This document shows, in pieces, positions 26,632 through 34,701 of a DNA stretch of 64,000 bases; position 1 is the stretch's first letter, and the number at the start of each line of letters is the position of its first letter. Made by a program: the position numbers and the translations under genes. Under the pieces are notes generated by a model. That model was not told the DNA's origin. It made no database searches and saw only the letters and a list, made by a program, of their open reading frames with translations. The DNA is from VFMC01 sp046331225 (lineage in GTDB: Bacteria; Actinomycetota; Acidimicrobiia; Acidimicrobiales; Ilumatobacteraceae): NCBI GenBank assembly GCA_046331225.1, contig JAXLRF010000008.1, forward strand, positions 186,001-250,000. The letters run 5' to 3'.

Positions 26632-27882
26632 GTGACCACCACTGCCGTCGATCTCGACCGCGGCGCGCTCCAGCGACGCACGCTCATCACGTTGCGCGTG
26701 GCGCAGGTGCCGTCGCAGGCGGCCGTCTCCGGGATGATCGCCGTCGTCGCGCTGCTCGTCGGCGAGCTGATCGACAACGCCCGGCTGGCGGGCACGGGCA
26801 GTGCGACGTTCACGCTCGGCTCGGCGTTGGTCGCCGTGCCGCTGTCGGCGGCGATGCGTCGCCATGGGCGTCGCGTGCCCTTGGTGCGTGCATGGACCGC
26901 TGCGGCGATCGGCGCGTTCGTGGCGGGGATCGCCGGTCAGCTCGGCTCGTTCCCGCTGTTCGTGGTGGGCATGCTCGCCTTCGGTGCGGGGCAGGCGGCG
27001 GGGCTGCAGGCGCGCTTCGTCGGCGCCGATCTCGCCGAGGCATCGGCCCGTTCGCAGGCCATCGGATCGGTCGTCTGGGTCGGCACGCTCGGCGCCGCGT
27101 TCGGTCCACTGCTCACGCCATGGGAGAAGCGGGTCGCCGACTCCGTCGGGCTCGAGCCGCTCGTCGGCCCGTTCTTCTTCGCCGGCACGTTCTTCGCGAT
27201 CTCGGCGGTGGTCATCGCGATGCGACTCCGTCCCGACCCGCTCACGGTCGCAGGTCTCACCGACCCGAACGCCCAGCGCGTGCGGCCACTGCGGCAGGTG
27301 CGCGGCGCGATCGGTGTACTGCGCACCCGACCGCTCGCACAGCTCGGGCTCGCCTCGATGGTGATCTCGCAGACCGCGATGGTGGCGGTGATGACGATGA
27401 CCCCGCCGTACATGAAGGACCACCACCACAGCGACCTCAGTGCCTACGTGATCGCCCTGCACATCGTCGGCATGTACGGGTTCTCACCATTCGTCGGTCG
27501 TGCCGTCGAGCGGCTCGGGCGGATCATCTCGATCGTCATCGGGTCGGTGATCCTCGGCGTCGGCACGTTCGTCACGGTGATGGTCGGCTACAACGCCGTG
27601 CTCGTCTTCATCGGCCTGTTCCTGCTCGGCGTCGGCTGGAGCTTCGGTCTGGTCGCCGGCAGCACGTTGCTGACCGAGAGCGTGCCCGCCGAGACCCGGG
27701 TCGAGGTGCAGGGTTCGGGCGATCTGCTGATGAGCCTGTGCGGTGGCAGCGCCGCGTTCGCCTCGGGCTTCGTGAAGGCGTCGTACGGCTACGGCTCGCT
27801 GGCCTACGCCGGCTCGGTGCTCGCCGGCGTGCTGCTGATCTACGCGATGGCGAGCCGTCAGGTCACCCCGTCGGTCGCCTGA
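26632..27882 (+). CDS. Major facilitator superfamily transporter
   Basis: 416 residues with about twelve hydrophobic helices. The loop 2-3 region MRRHGRRVPLVRAW replaces the usual GRxxGRR motif closely, and the second half has the equivalent FVGRAVERLGR. A drug/metabolite exporter of the MFS_1 group is likely; substrate unknown. GTG at 26632 was chosen over an upstream ATG at 26584 because that ATG would add residues encoded by sequence continuous with the repeat region and because TTTAVDLDR begins the natural N-terminus. It lies between uvrA and the convergent rhomboid-like gene. Confidence 0.88.
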   Translation: MTTTAVDLDRGALQRRTLITLRVAQVPSQAAVSGMIAVVALLVGELIDNARLAGTGSATFTLGSALVAVPLSAAMRRHGRRVPLVRAWTAAAIGAFVAGIAGQLGSFPLFVVGMLAFGAGQAAGLQARFVGADLAEASARSQAIGSVVWVGTLGAAFGPLLTPWEKRVADSVGLEPLVGPFFFAGTFFAISAVVIAMRLRPDPLTVAGLTDPNAQRVRPLRQVRGAIGVLRTRPLAQLGLASMVISQTAMVAVMTMTPPYMKDHHHSDLSAYVIALHIVGMYGFSPFVGRAVERLGRIISIVIGSVILGVGTFVTVMVGYNAVLVFIGLFLLGVGWSFGLVAGSTLLTESVPAETRVEVQGSGDLLMSLCGGSAAFASGFVKASYGYGSLAYAGSVLAGVLLIYAMASRQVTPSVA

Positions 27883-27933
27883 CGCGGGACGGGTGTGCCC
27901 GGGCTGGGCCTCGTCGTCCTGCGGTGACGACGG

Positions 27934-28803
27934 TCAGCTGCCGCGGAGGCGCTTGCCGAGCTCACTCAGGCGCTTGCGCTCGGCCTCACTGAGGCCGACG
28001 GAGTTCATCTTGTCGAGCAAGCGGTCCATCTCCGCCTGATCACCCGGTGACGGCCCGTTCCACGGGCCCGGCGTGACCACACGGTCGAAGTCGCGGCTCT
28101 GCTTCTTGCGCTTGGCGCCCGCACGAGCCGGGGTGCGGCCACGCGACGAGCCGCTGTTCTTGCCGACCACCTGCGGGATGAACCCCATCGTCTCGGACAG
28201 CTCGCCGAACTGCCGCATCACCACCAGCGCGAACGCCACCGTGAGCAACAGTTGGGCGAGCACGCCCCACCAGCGATCGCCGGTGTACTGCAACACGTCG
28301 ATGGCGACGAAGATCACGGCGATCACCCACGCTGGGATGCCGAAGAAGAACGGCGCGTTGGGGGCGTCGGCGGCGAAGATGCACAGCATCGCCGTGCCGA
28401 GCAGGCTGATGCCCGAGGCACCACCGTTGCTGATCCCCAACAGGGTGACGACGATCGGCGGGATCACGATCAGGATGAGGACGAGCTTGAGGTAGCGGCT
28501 CTTGCCGGTGAGCTCCTCGACGCGGTGGCCGAACATCCAGAAGAAGACGAGCGAGATGACCGGGAAGATGCCGGGCTTCATCGCCACCGGCCAGGTGACG
28601 AGCCGCCAGAGGTCGCCGTCGCGGACGAGTTCGGGGATGAAGGCGAGCTTGAACAGCGAGTCGGGGCTGATCGCGTAGGCGAACATCGACAGCGCGCCCA
28701 GACCGACGAGCAGGGCCGTCGTGGTGACGTCGTACCCACCGAGCTGGAACCAGCCGTCGCGGCGGCGGGGCTCGGGGAAGTTGAGCTGGAAGCGTCCGGT
28801 CAC
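27934..28803 (-). CDS. Rhomboid-like membrane protein lacking the catalytic His
   Basis: 289 residues from the chosen GTG. Rhomboid features: LWRLVTWPV (about 65-73), helix with FFWMFGHRVEEL, and the Ser-bearing motif G128-A-S130-G131. The His expected about 50 residues later, in the last core helix, is absent: the region reads GDRWWGVLAQ and there is no His after S130. The C-terminus (260-288; MDRLLDKMNSVGLSEAERKRL) is the short motif often appended to bacterial rhomboids. Start: minus-strand TAGGGT -10 lies 7 nt upstream, supporting a leaderless GTG. Divergent from uvrC. Probably a membrane adaptor, not a protease. Confidence 0.82.
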   Translation of the reverse strand: MTGRFQLNFPEPRRRDGWFQLGGYDVTTTALLVGLGALSMFAYAISPDSLFKLAFIPELVRDGDLWRLVTWPVAMKPGIFPVISLVFFWMFGHRVEELTGKSRYLKLVLILIVIPPIVVTLLGISNGGASGISLLGTAMLCIFAADAPNAPFFFGIPAWVIAVIFVAIDVLQYTGDRWWGVLAQLLLTVAFALVVMRQFGELSETMGFIPQVVGKNSGSSRGRTPARAGAKRKKQSRDFDRVVTPGPWNGPSPGDQAEMDRLLDKMNSVGLSEAERKRLSELGKRLRGS

Positions 28804-28810
28804 GTCCCGC

Positions 28811-28816
28811 ACCCTA
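28811..28816 (-). promoter_or_regulatory. -10 element TAGGGT of the rhomboid-like gene
   Basis: Minus-strand TAGGGT is 7 nt before the GTG at 28803, giving a leaderless mRNA. It lies back to back with the uvrC -10. Confidence 0.55.
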
Positions 28817-28823
28817 CCGGCCG

Positions 28824-28829
28824 TAGCCT
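28824..28829 (+). promoter_or_regulatory. -10 element TAGCCT of uvrC
   Basis: TAGCCT ends 8 nt before the uvrC ATG. No GAAC-N4-GTTC LexA box is found in this 34-bp divergent region. Confidence 0.55.
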
Positions 28830-28837
28830 GGGGCTCG

Positions 28838-30928
28838 ATGGTCACTCGTCCCCCCGCCGGCACCATCCCCGACACGCCGGGTTCGTACCAGTTCAAGGAC
28901 GCGAACGGCCGCGTCATCTACGTCGGCAAGGCGTCGAGCCTGCGCCAGCGGCTCTCGAACTACTTCCAGGACCCGCGCAACCTGCACCCGCGCACCGCGC
29001 AGATGGTGGCCACGGCGACGTCGGTCGAGTGGATCCAGGTGGCCAACGAGGTCGAGGCGCTCATGCTCGAGTACAGCCTCATCAAGCAGCACCGGCCGCG
29101 GTTCAACGTGCGGCTGCGCGACGACAAGAGCTACCCGTTCCTGGCCGTCACGCTCGACGAGCAGTATCCGCGCGCGCTGGTGATGCGCGGCCGCAAGCGC
29201 AAGGGCACGCGCTACTTCGGCCCGTACGCGCACGCGTACGCGATCCGCGAGACCCTCGACCTGTTGCTGCGCAGCTTCCCGATCCGCACCTGCAGCCCGA
29301 GCAAGTTCAACGAGCACCACCGTCTCGGCCGCCCGTGCCTGCTGTTCCACATCGAGAAGTGCAGCGGCCCGTGCGTCGGCGAGATCGACGAGATGCCGTA
29401 TCGGCAGCTGGTGCACGAGCTGTGCGAGTTCCTCGACGGCGACACCGACGACATCGTGCGCCGGCTCGAGAGCGACATGCGCGGCGCCGCGGCCGAGCTC
29501 GAGTTCGAGCGCGCGGCACGGTTGCGCGACCGGCTCGCGTCGGTGCAGCGTGCGATCGAGAAGCAGCAGATGGTCGCCGAACGCAACGAGGACCTCGACG
29601 TGATCGGGATCGCCGACGACGAGCTCGAGGCCGCGGTGCAGGTGTTCTTCGTGCGCAAGGGACGCGTGGTCGGACGTAAGGGCTTCATCCTCGACAAGGT
29701 CGAGGAGCTCACGCCCGGCGGGCTGGTCGACCGGATCCTCGAGGAGATGTACGGCGACGAACCGCCGGCGGGCGTGCCGAAGCAGGTGCTCGTGCCGACG
29801 CTCAGCGACGACCTCGTCACCTACGAGGAGTGGCTCACCCACCTGCGCGGTTCGAAGGTGCAGATCCGCGTGCCGCAACGCGGCGAGAAGCGCGAGCTGC
29901 ACGAGACCGTCACCCGCAACGCACGCGAGGAGTTCGTGCGCCACCGCCTTCGCCGCGCCGGCGACCACAACGCCCGCAGCCGGGCGCTCACCGAGCTGCA
30001 AGACCTGCTCGAGCTGCCCGAGGCGCCGTTGCGCATCGAGTGCTACGACATGGCGCACTTCCAGGGCACCGACTACGTCGGCTCGATGGTGGTGCTCGAG
30101 GACGGCCTGCCCAACAAGCGCGAGTACCGCCGCTTCAAGATCAAGGAGGTCGACGGCAACAACGACTTCGCGGCGATGGAGGAGGTGCTGACGCGTCGCC
30201 TGCGCGCGTACCTCGACGAGCGCGACCAGCCGGTGGGTGAGCGCGGGCAGAAGCCCGGCAAGTTCGCCTACCCGCCGCAGCTGTTGCTCGTCGACGGCGG
30301 CAAGGGTCAGCTCAGCGTCGCCGAGCGCGTGGTGCAGTCGCTCGGCCTCGCCGACGAGATCCCGATCGCCTCGCTGGCCAAGCGCTTCGAAGAGGTGTAC
30401 GTGCCGGGCCGCAGCGAACCGGTCGAGGTGCCCCGTGGCAGCGAGGCGCTGTTCATGCTGCAGCGCATCCGCGACGAGGCGCACCGGTTCGCCAACGGGT
30501 TCCACCGCGAGCTGCGGGGCAAGCGGATGACGGCCAGCTCGCTCGACGGCATCCCCGGTCTCGGCGAGGCGCGCAAGAAGAAGTTGGTGCAGGCGTTGGG
30601 TGGCGTCAACGCGGTGAAGAAGGCGTCGCTCGACACGCTGAAGGACCTGACCTTCCTGCCCGACGCAGTGGCCGAGGCGGTGTACGCCAAGTTCCACGAC
30701 GACGCGCCGGTTGCGGTCGCGGTGACGCCGCGAGCCGAGGCGCCGTCGCCGTCGCAGGCGCCGTCAGCAGAAGGCGCTGAGCACCTCGTCGCGGAGTCGC
30801 TGGAAGGTGGCGAGGCGCTGCTCGGGCGTGGCGCCGAGGGTGAAGTCGGGGATGGCGAGCTCGTCGACCCCGGCCTCGACGTAGGTGCCGATCAGGTCGA
30901 TCAGCTCGGACGGCCCGCCGATCAGTGA
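28838..30928 (+). CDS. uvrC: Excinuclease ABC subunit C
   Basis: 696 residues. N-terminal GIY-YIG nuclease (about 8-90; GSYQF, VIYVGKASSLRQRL) cuts 3' of the lesion; a Cys-containing linker (RPCLLFHIEKCSGPC); a UVR domain (about 205-240) binding UvrB; the RNase H-like nuclease (IECYDMAHFQGTDYVGSMVV and DGGKGQLSVA) cutting 5'; and a helix-hairpin-helix region (IPGLGEARKKKLVQALGG). The conserved protein ends near residue 625; no stop occurs for a further 70 codons, so the tail runs antisense into the convergent LLM gene by 165 nt. The tail is low-complexity and probably not structured. Confidence 0.95.
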   Translation: MVTRPPAGTIPDTPGSYQFKDANGRVIYVGKASSLRQRLSNYFQDPRNLHPRTAQMVATATSVEWIQVANEVEALMLEYSLIKQHRPRFNVRLRDDKSYPFLAVTLDEQYPRALVMRGRKRKGTRYFGPYAHAYAIRETLDLLLRSFPIRTCSPSKFNEHHRLGRPCLLFHIEKCSGPCVGEIDEMPYRQLVHELCEFLDGDTDDIVRRLESDMRGAAAELEFERAARLRDRLASVQRAIEKQQMVAERNEDLDVIGIADDELEAAVQVFFVRKGRVVGRKGFILDKVEELTPGGLVDRILEEMYGDEPPAGVPKQVLVPTLSDDLVTYEEWLTHLRGSKVQIRVPQRGEKRELHETVTRNAREEFVRHRLRRAGDHNARSRALTELQDLLELPEAPLRIECYDMAHFQGTDYVGSMVVLEDGLPNKREYRRFKIKEVDGNNDFAAMEEVLTRRLRAYLDERDQPVGERGQKPGKFAYPPQLLLVDGGKGQLSVAERVVQSLGLADEIPIASLAKRFEEVYVPGRSEPVEVPRGSEALFMLQRIRDEAHRFANGFHRELRGKRMTASSLDGIPGLGEARKKKLVQALGGVNAVKKASLDTLKDLTFLPDAVAEAVYAKFHDDAPVAVAVTPRAEAPSPSQAPSAEGAEHLVAESLEGGEALLGRGAEGEVGDGELVDPGLDVGADQVDQLGRPADQ

Positions 30929-31633
30929 CCGGTCGCCGGGGGCACGCTCGCGGAGCTTGTCGCGCGTGCGGTCGTCGTCGGTGAGGAAGAACAGCGCCTG
31001 GCTCGACCGGCGGATCGTGCCCGGGTCGCGGCCGACCTGCTCGCACGCCCGCACGAACACCTCGGTGCGCGTGGCCCGCTCGGCCGGGTCGCCCCAGGTG
31101 TTCCACACGTCGGCCCAGCGTGCGGTGATGCGCATCATGCGTGGGCTGCCGGTGCCGACGAGCAGCTCCATGCCGGTGGGCCGCGGGTCGAACGGCACGG
31201 TCTCGTCGTGGAAGAGCCGGTGGATCTGTTCGATCGCCCGCTCGAACCGGGTGACGCGCTCGCCCGGTTCGGGCAGCTCGAAGCCGTAGGCCTGGTGCTC
31301 GTTCACCTGCCAGCCGGCGCCGAGGCCGAGCACGGCCCGACCGCCGGTGATCGCGTCGACGGTGGCGGCGCGCTTCGCGAGGACGACCGGGTGGTGGATC
31401 GTGACCGGCGAGACCATCGACGTGAACGTGAGCCGGGGCACCACGGCGCCGAGCGCGGCGATCATCGTCCAGCACTCGTGCGCCGGCCCGTGGCCGACGC
31501 TGTCGTCGTCGGTCTGCGGCATGAAGTGATCGGCGTACCAGATCCCGAACAACCCCTCGCGCTCGGCCCAGGTGGCGAGTGCGAGCACCTCGTCCCACGA
31601 GCGTTCGTACGACGGCCAGAGCGAGAAGCGCAT
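30764..31633 (-). CDS. LLM-class F420-dependent oxidoreductase
   Basis: 289 residues. Luciferase-like (beta/alpha)8 barrel: MRFSLWPSYERSWDEVLALA, YADHFMP, TSMVSPVTIHHPVVLAKRAATVDAITGGRAVLGLGAGW and GTGSPRMMRITARWADVWN. The pattern fits the TIGR03560/F420-dependent group; the substrate is unknown. Members use reduced F420 rather than FMN, an assignment from family context. Start ATG at 31633 is 6 nt from a minus-strand TAGGGT -10, implying a leaderless mRNA. It is divergent from the methyltransferase gene at 31894, with repeat array 2 between them, and its 3' end overlaps uvrC. Confidence 0.9.
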   Translation of the reverse strand: MRFSLWPSYERSWDEVLALATWAEREGLFGIWYADHFMPQTDDDSVGHGPAHECWTMIAALGAVVPRLTFTSMVSPVTIHHPVVLAKRAATVDAITGGRAVLGLGAGWQVNEHQAYGFELPEPGERVTRFERAIEQIHRLFHDETVPFDPRPTGMELLVGTGSPRMMRITARWADVWNTWGDPAERATRTEVFVRACEQVGRDPGTIRRSSQALFFLTDDDRTRDKLRERAPGDRSLIGGPSELIDLIGTYVEAGVDELAIPDFTLGATPEQRLATFQRLRDEVLSAFC

Positions 31634-31639
31634 GCCCCG

Positions 31640-31645
31640 ACCCTA
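31640..31645 (-). promoter_or_regulatory. -10 element TAGGGT of the LLM gene
   Basis: Minus-strand TAGGGT is 6 nt before the ATG at 31633. Confidence 0.55.
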
Positions 31646-31684
31646 ACGCTGCGGCCGACGAGCGGCCCGGTGAGCCGACCGGTG

Positions 31685-31858
31685 ATCCGTGAGCCGTCGC
31701 CGCGCCGCCTCACACTCGACGGGGTCCGTGAGCCGAAGGGCCCGCCGACAGACCTCTGGCTCACGGACCACGGGGTGCGTGCGTCGGAGGGACGGATGCG
31801 GGACCGCTGGCTCACGAACCCGGGGGTGCGTGATCGGTCGGCGCGACGGCTCACGGAC
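31685..31858. repeat. Hairpin-unit array 2 (one 39-bp and three 51-bp units)
   Basis: Units start at 31685 (short), 31724, 31775 and 31826. The short unit reads ATCCGTGAGCCGTCG then CCTCACAC; long units carry CCGTGAG...CTCACGGAC. It occupies the divergent promoter region between the LLM gene and the gene at 31894; the next 51-bp step would start inside the latter's -10 region. Confidence 0.82.
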
Positions 31859-31879
31859 CTCGGCGAGCCACGGACGCCG

Positions 31880-31885
31880 TAGCCT
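31880..31885 (+). promoter_or_regulatory. -10 element TAGCCT of the methyltransferase gene
   Basis: TAGCCT ends 8 nt before the ATG at 31894. Its upstream flank is the end of repeat array 2. Confidence 0.5.
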
Positions 31886-31893
31886 CCCACTCC

Positions 31894-32628
31894 ATGGCTG
31901 ACGACCTCTGGGAGACGCACGCGGGCTGGTGGATCGACGGGTTCACCGACGGGGCCGACCCCGAGTACGAGGAGCAGATCCTGCCGCTGGCCGCGCAGGA
32001 GCTCACCGGGTCGCGCCGCGTTCTCGACGTCGGCTGCGGCGACGGTCAGGTGAGTCGGCTCGCGGTGAAGCTCGGCGCCGAGCTCGTCGTCGGGCTCGAC
32101 CCCACCTGGAACCAGGTGTCGGTCGCGCACGAGCGCGGCGGGGGAGCGATGTTCCTGCGCGCCGGCGCCGGCAAGCTCCCGTTCGCCGACGGCTCGTTCG
32201 ACGCCGTCGTCGCGTGCCTCGTGTTCGAGCACATCCGCGACGTCGACGACGCGATCGCCGAGGTCGCCCGCGTGCTCGCGCCTGGCGGCCGCTTCTGCTT
32301 CTTCCTCAATCACCCGCTGCTGCAGACGCCCAACAGCGGCTGGATCGACGACCAGTTCCTCGACCCGCCCGAGCAGTACTGGCGCATCGGTCCGTACCTG
32401 ATCGAGGACGAGACGATCGAGGAGGTCGAGAAGGACGTGTTCATCCCGTTCATCCACCGCCCCCTCAGCCGCTACGTGAACGCGCTCGCGGGCAACGGCC
32501 TGTTGCTCGAGCAGATGGTCGAGCCGGCACCGCCGCCCGGGTTCCTCGCGAAGGCCGAGGAGTACGAGGCGGCCTCCACGATCCCGCGCCTGCTGTACCT
32601 GCGCACGCGCAAAGTCCCGACCGCCTGA
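31894..32628 (+). CDS. Class I SAM-dependent methyltransferase
   Basis: 244 residues. The SAM site is VLDVGCGDGQVSRLAVKLGAEL (about 41-62), followed by VGLDPTWNQV and GAGKLPFADGSFDAVVACLVFEHIRDVDDAIAEVARVLAPGGRF. This is a Methyltransf_11-type Rossmann fold. The substrate is not inferable. It is monocistronic with rapZ 25 nt downstream, whose own leaderless -10 lies inside that gap. Confidence 0.88.
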   Translation: MADDLWETHAGWWIDGFTDGADPEYEEQILPLAAQELTGSRRVLDVGCGDGQVSRLAVKLGAELVVGLDPTWNQVSVAHERGGGAMFLRAGAGKLPFADGSFDAVVACLVFEHIRDVDDAIAEVARVLAPGGRFCFFLNHPLLQTPNSGWIDDQFLDPPEQYWRIGPYLIEDETIEEVEKDVFIPFIHRPLSRYVNALAGNGLLLEQMVEPAPPPGFLAKAEEYEAASTIPRLLYLRTRKVPTA

Positions 32629-32640
32629 CGGTCGCTCACG

Positions 32641-32646
32641 TACGAT
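32641..32646 (+). promoter_or_regulatory. -10 element TACGAT of rapZ
   Basis: TACGAT ends 7 nt before the GTG at 32654. Confidence 0.5.
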
Positions 32647-32653
32647 CAGCCAC

Positions 32654-33502
32654 GTGACCGACGTCCTCGTCATCACCGGGCTCTCCGGCGCCGGCCGTTC
32701 GCAGGCCGCGGACGACCTCGAGGACCTCGGCTGGTTCGTCGTCGACAACCTGCCGATCGAGCTGGTCGACAAGATCGTCGAACTGGGCAGCGGCCCCGGC
32801 TCGTTCTCGAAGCTGGCGCTCGTCGTCGGCCCGACGGCGTCGCCGTCGGAGGTGCTCGACGAGATCCGTCGGCTGCGCGACCACCACCGGGTGCGCGTGC
32901 TGTTCCTCGACGCGGCCACGCCCGAGCTCGTCAAGCGCTACGGCAGCAGCCGTCGCAAGCACCCGCTCGACGACGGGGCCAGCGGCATCGCCGAGACCAT
33001 CGAGCGCGAGCGCGACCTGCTCGAGCCGGTGAAAGCCGAGGCCGATCTGGTGGTCGACACCAGCGACCTCAACGTCCATCAGCTCAAGAAGCTGATCACG
33101 GCGACCTTCGGCGACGAGCACCACCGCTCGCAGATGCAGATCGCGGTCACGTCGTTCGGCTACAAGCACGGCATCCCGCTCGACGTCGACCTGGTGATGG
33201 ACGTGCGGTTCCTGCCGAACCCGCACTGGGTCGAGGACCTGCGCCCGCAGACGGGCCTCGACGAGCCGGTGCGCGATTACGTGCTGCACCAGCCGGCGAC
33301 GGCCGAGTTCCTGCAGCGCTTCGAGCACCTGCTCGACCTGTTGCTGCCGGCCTACGAGGCCGAGGGCAAGAGCTACCTGTCGTTGGCGATCGGCTGCACC
33401 GGCGGCCGGCACCGCTCGGTCGCGCTCGCCGAGGAGCTCGCCGCCTGGCTGCGCACCAAGGGTCACCGCCCTCGCGTGACGCATCGCGATCTGCAGCTCT
33501 GA
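32654..33502 (+). CDS. rapZ: RNase adapter protein RapZ (YvcJ family)
   Basis: 282 residues. P-loop at the N-terminus GLSGAGRSQAADDLEDLGW (about 8-26) with Arg in place of the usual Lys, as in many actinobacterial members; then FVVDNLP and the C-terminal half with IGCTGGRHRSVALAEELA. In proteobacteria RapZ directs RNase E to small RNAs; in Gram-positives YvcJ binds nucleotides and its role is less clear. In other actinobacteria rapZ is followed by yvcK and whiA, which are missing here: gap follows after 168 nt. Confidence 0.93.
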   Translation: MTDVLVITGLSGAGRSQAADDLEDLGWFVVDNLPIELVDKIVELGSGPGSFSKLALVVGPTASPSEVLDEIRRLRDHHRVRVLFLDAATPELVKRYGSSRRKHPLDDGASGIAETIERERDLLEPVKAEADLVVDTSDLNVHQLKKLITATFGDEHHRSQMQIAVTSFGYKHGIPLDVDLVMDVRFLPNPHWVEDLRPQTGLDEPVRDYVLHQPATAEFLQRFEHLLDLLLPAYEAEGKSYLSLAIGCTGGRHRSVALAEELAAWLRTKGHRPRVTHRDLQL

Positions 33503-33608
33503 GCCTCGCGCTGCGCGATCTCCGCGACCGATCCGGCGCATCTCGAACCCTGACGAGAACGGGACCTTCTTCCCGGCAGGGAACTCCTGGCCAGAGGCCC
33601 CGATTGGG

Positions 33609-33614
33609 TACAGT
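33609..33614 (+). promoter_or_regulatory. Candidate -10 element TACAGT of the gap operon
   Basis: TACAGT lies 56 nt before the gap ATG, so a leader of about 50 nt is expected. No clear -35 is seen. Confidence 0.4.
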
Positions 33615-33670
33615 CGCCCTGGCTCTTCCCACTCCAGGATCTCCAGTCCCCACGTGAAAGGACGACCGTC

Positions 33671-34696
33671 ATGACGGTTCGTGTAGGTATCAACGGCTTC
33701 GGGCGCATCGGGCGCAACTTCTTCCGCGCGGCCAAGCAGCGCGGCGTCGACATCGACATCGTGGCCGTCAACGACCTCGGCTCGCTCGAGACGATGGCTC
33801 ACCTCCTCAAGTACGACTCGGTGCTCGGCACGCTGCCGCAGACGATCAAGGCCACCAAGGGCGGCATCTCGGTCGACGGCGACGAGCTCAAGGTGCTGTC
33901 CGTGCGCGACCCCAAGGAACTGCCGTGGGGCGACCTCGGCGTCGACGTCGTCATCGAGTCGACCGGCATCTTCACCAAGCGCGACACGGCCGCCTACCAC
34001 CTCGAGGGTGGCGCCCCGCTCGTCATCGTCTCGGCCCCCTGCGACGGTGCCGACGCCACGTTCGTGTACGGCGTCAACCACAAGGACTTCGACTTCAAGA
34101 CCCAGAAGGTCATCTCCAACGCGAGTTGCACCACCAACTGCTTCGTGCCGGTGGTGAAGGTGCTCGACGACGCGTTCGGTGTCGAGCAGGGCCTGATGCA
34201 GACCGTGCACGCCTACACCGGCGACCAGCAGCTCGTCGACGGCCCGCACAAGGATCTCCGTCGTGCCCGTGGCGCGGCGATCAACATCGTGCCCACCAGC
34301 ACGGGTGCCGCCCGTGCGACGAGCCTGGTGCTCGAGAGCATGAAGGGCAAGCTCGACGGCACCTCGCTGCGGGTGCCGGTGCCCACCGGGTCGGTCGTCG
34401 ACTTCACGGCGAACCTCAAGACCGCGGCCACGGTCGAGCAGATCAACGCCGCGTTCAAGAAGGCCGCCGCCTCGGGCCCGCTGAAGGGCATCCTCCGCTA
34501 CACCGAGGACCCGATCGTGTCGAGCGACATCCAGGGCGACCCGCACTCGAGCATCTTCGACGCCGGCCTCACGATGAGCATGGGCAAGATGGTCAAGGTG
34601 CTCTCGTGGTACGACAACGAGTGGGGCTACTCGAACCGCCTCGTCGACACCACGCTGTACGCCGGCGCCAAGGCCGCGAGCCGCAAGAAGAAGTGA
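33671..34696 (+). CDS. gap: Glyceraldehyde-3-phosphate dehydrogenase
   Basis: 341 residues, class I. NAD-binding GINGFGRIGRNFFRAA at the N-terminus; catalytic Cys in SNASCTTNC (about 152-160) with His about 25 residues later in the TVHAYTGDQ region; and the C-terminal WYDNEWGYSNRL. Glycolytic, NAD-dependent oxidation with phosphate. AAAGGA SD 8 nt before the ATG. First gene of gap-pgk-tpiA; only 5 nt separate it from pgk, so the three are co-transcribed. Confidence 0.97.
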   Translation: MTVRVGINGFGRIGRNFFRAAKQRGVDIDIVAVNDLGSLETMAHLLKYDSVLGTLPQTIKATKGGISVDGDELKVLSVRDPKELPWGDLGVDVVIESTGIFTKRDTAAYHLEGGAPLVIVSAPCDGADATFVYGVNHKDFDFKTQKVISNASCTTNCFVPVVKVLDDAFGVEQGLMQTVHAYTGDQQLVDGPHKDLRRARGAAINIVPTSTGAARATSLVLESMKGKLDGTSLRVPVPTGSVVDFTANLKTAATVEQINAAFKKAAASGPLKGILRYTEDPIVSSDIQGDPHSSIFDAGLTMSMGKMVKVLSWYDNEWGYSNRLVDTTLYAGAKAASRKKK

Positions 34697-34701
34697 TCGA
34701 G

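Noticed and set aside
28721..28837. An earlier start for uvrC
   Set aside because: It would overlap the divergent rhomboid gene start; ATG 28838 fits the family and the -10 at 28824.
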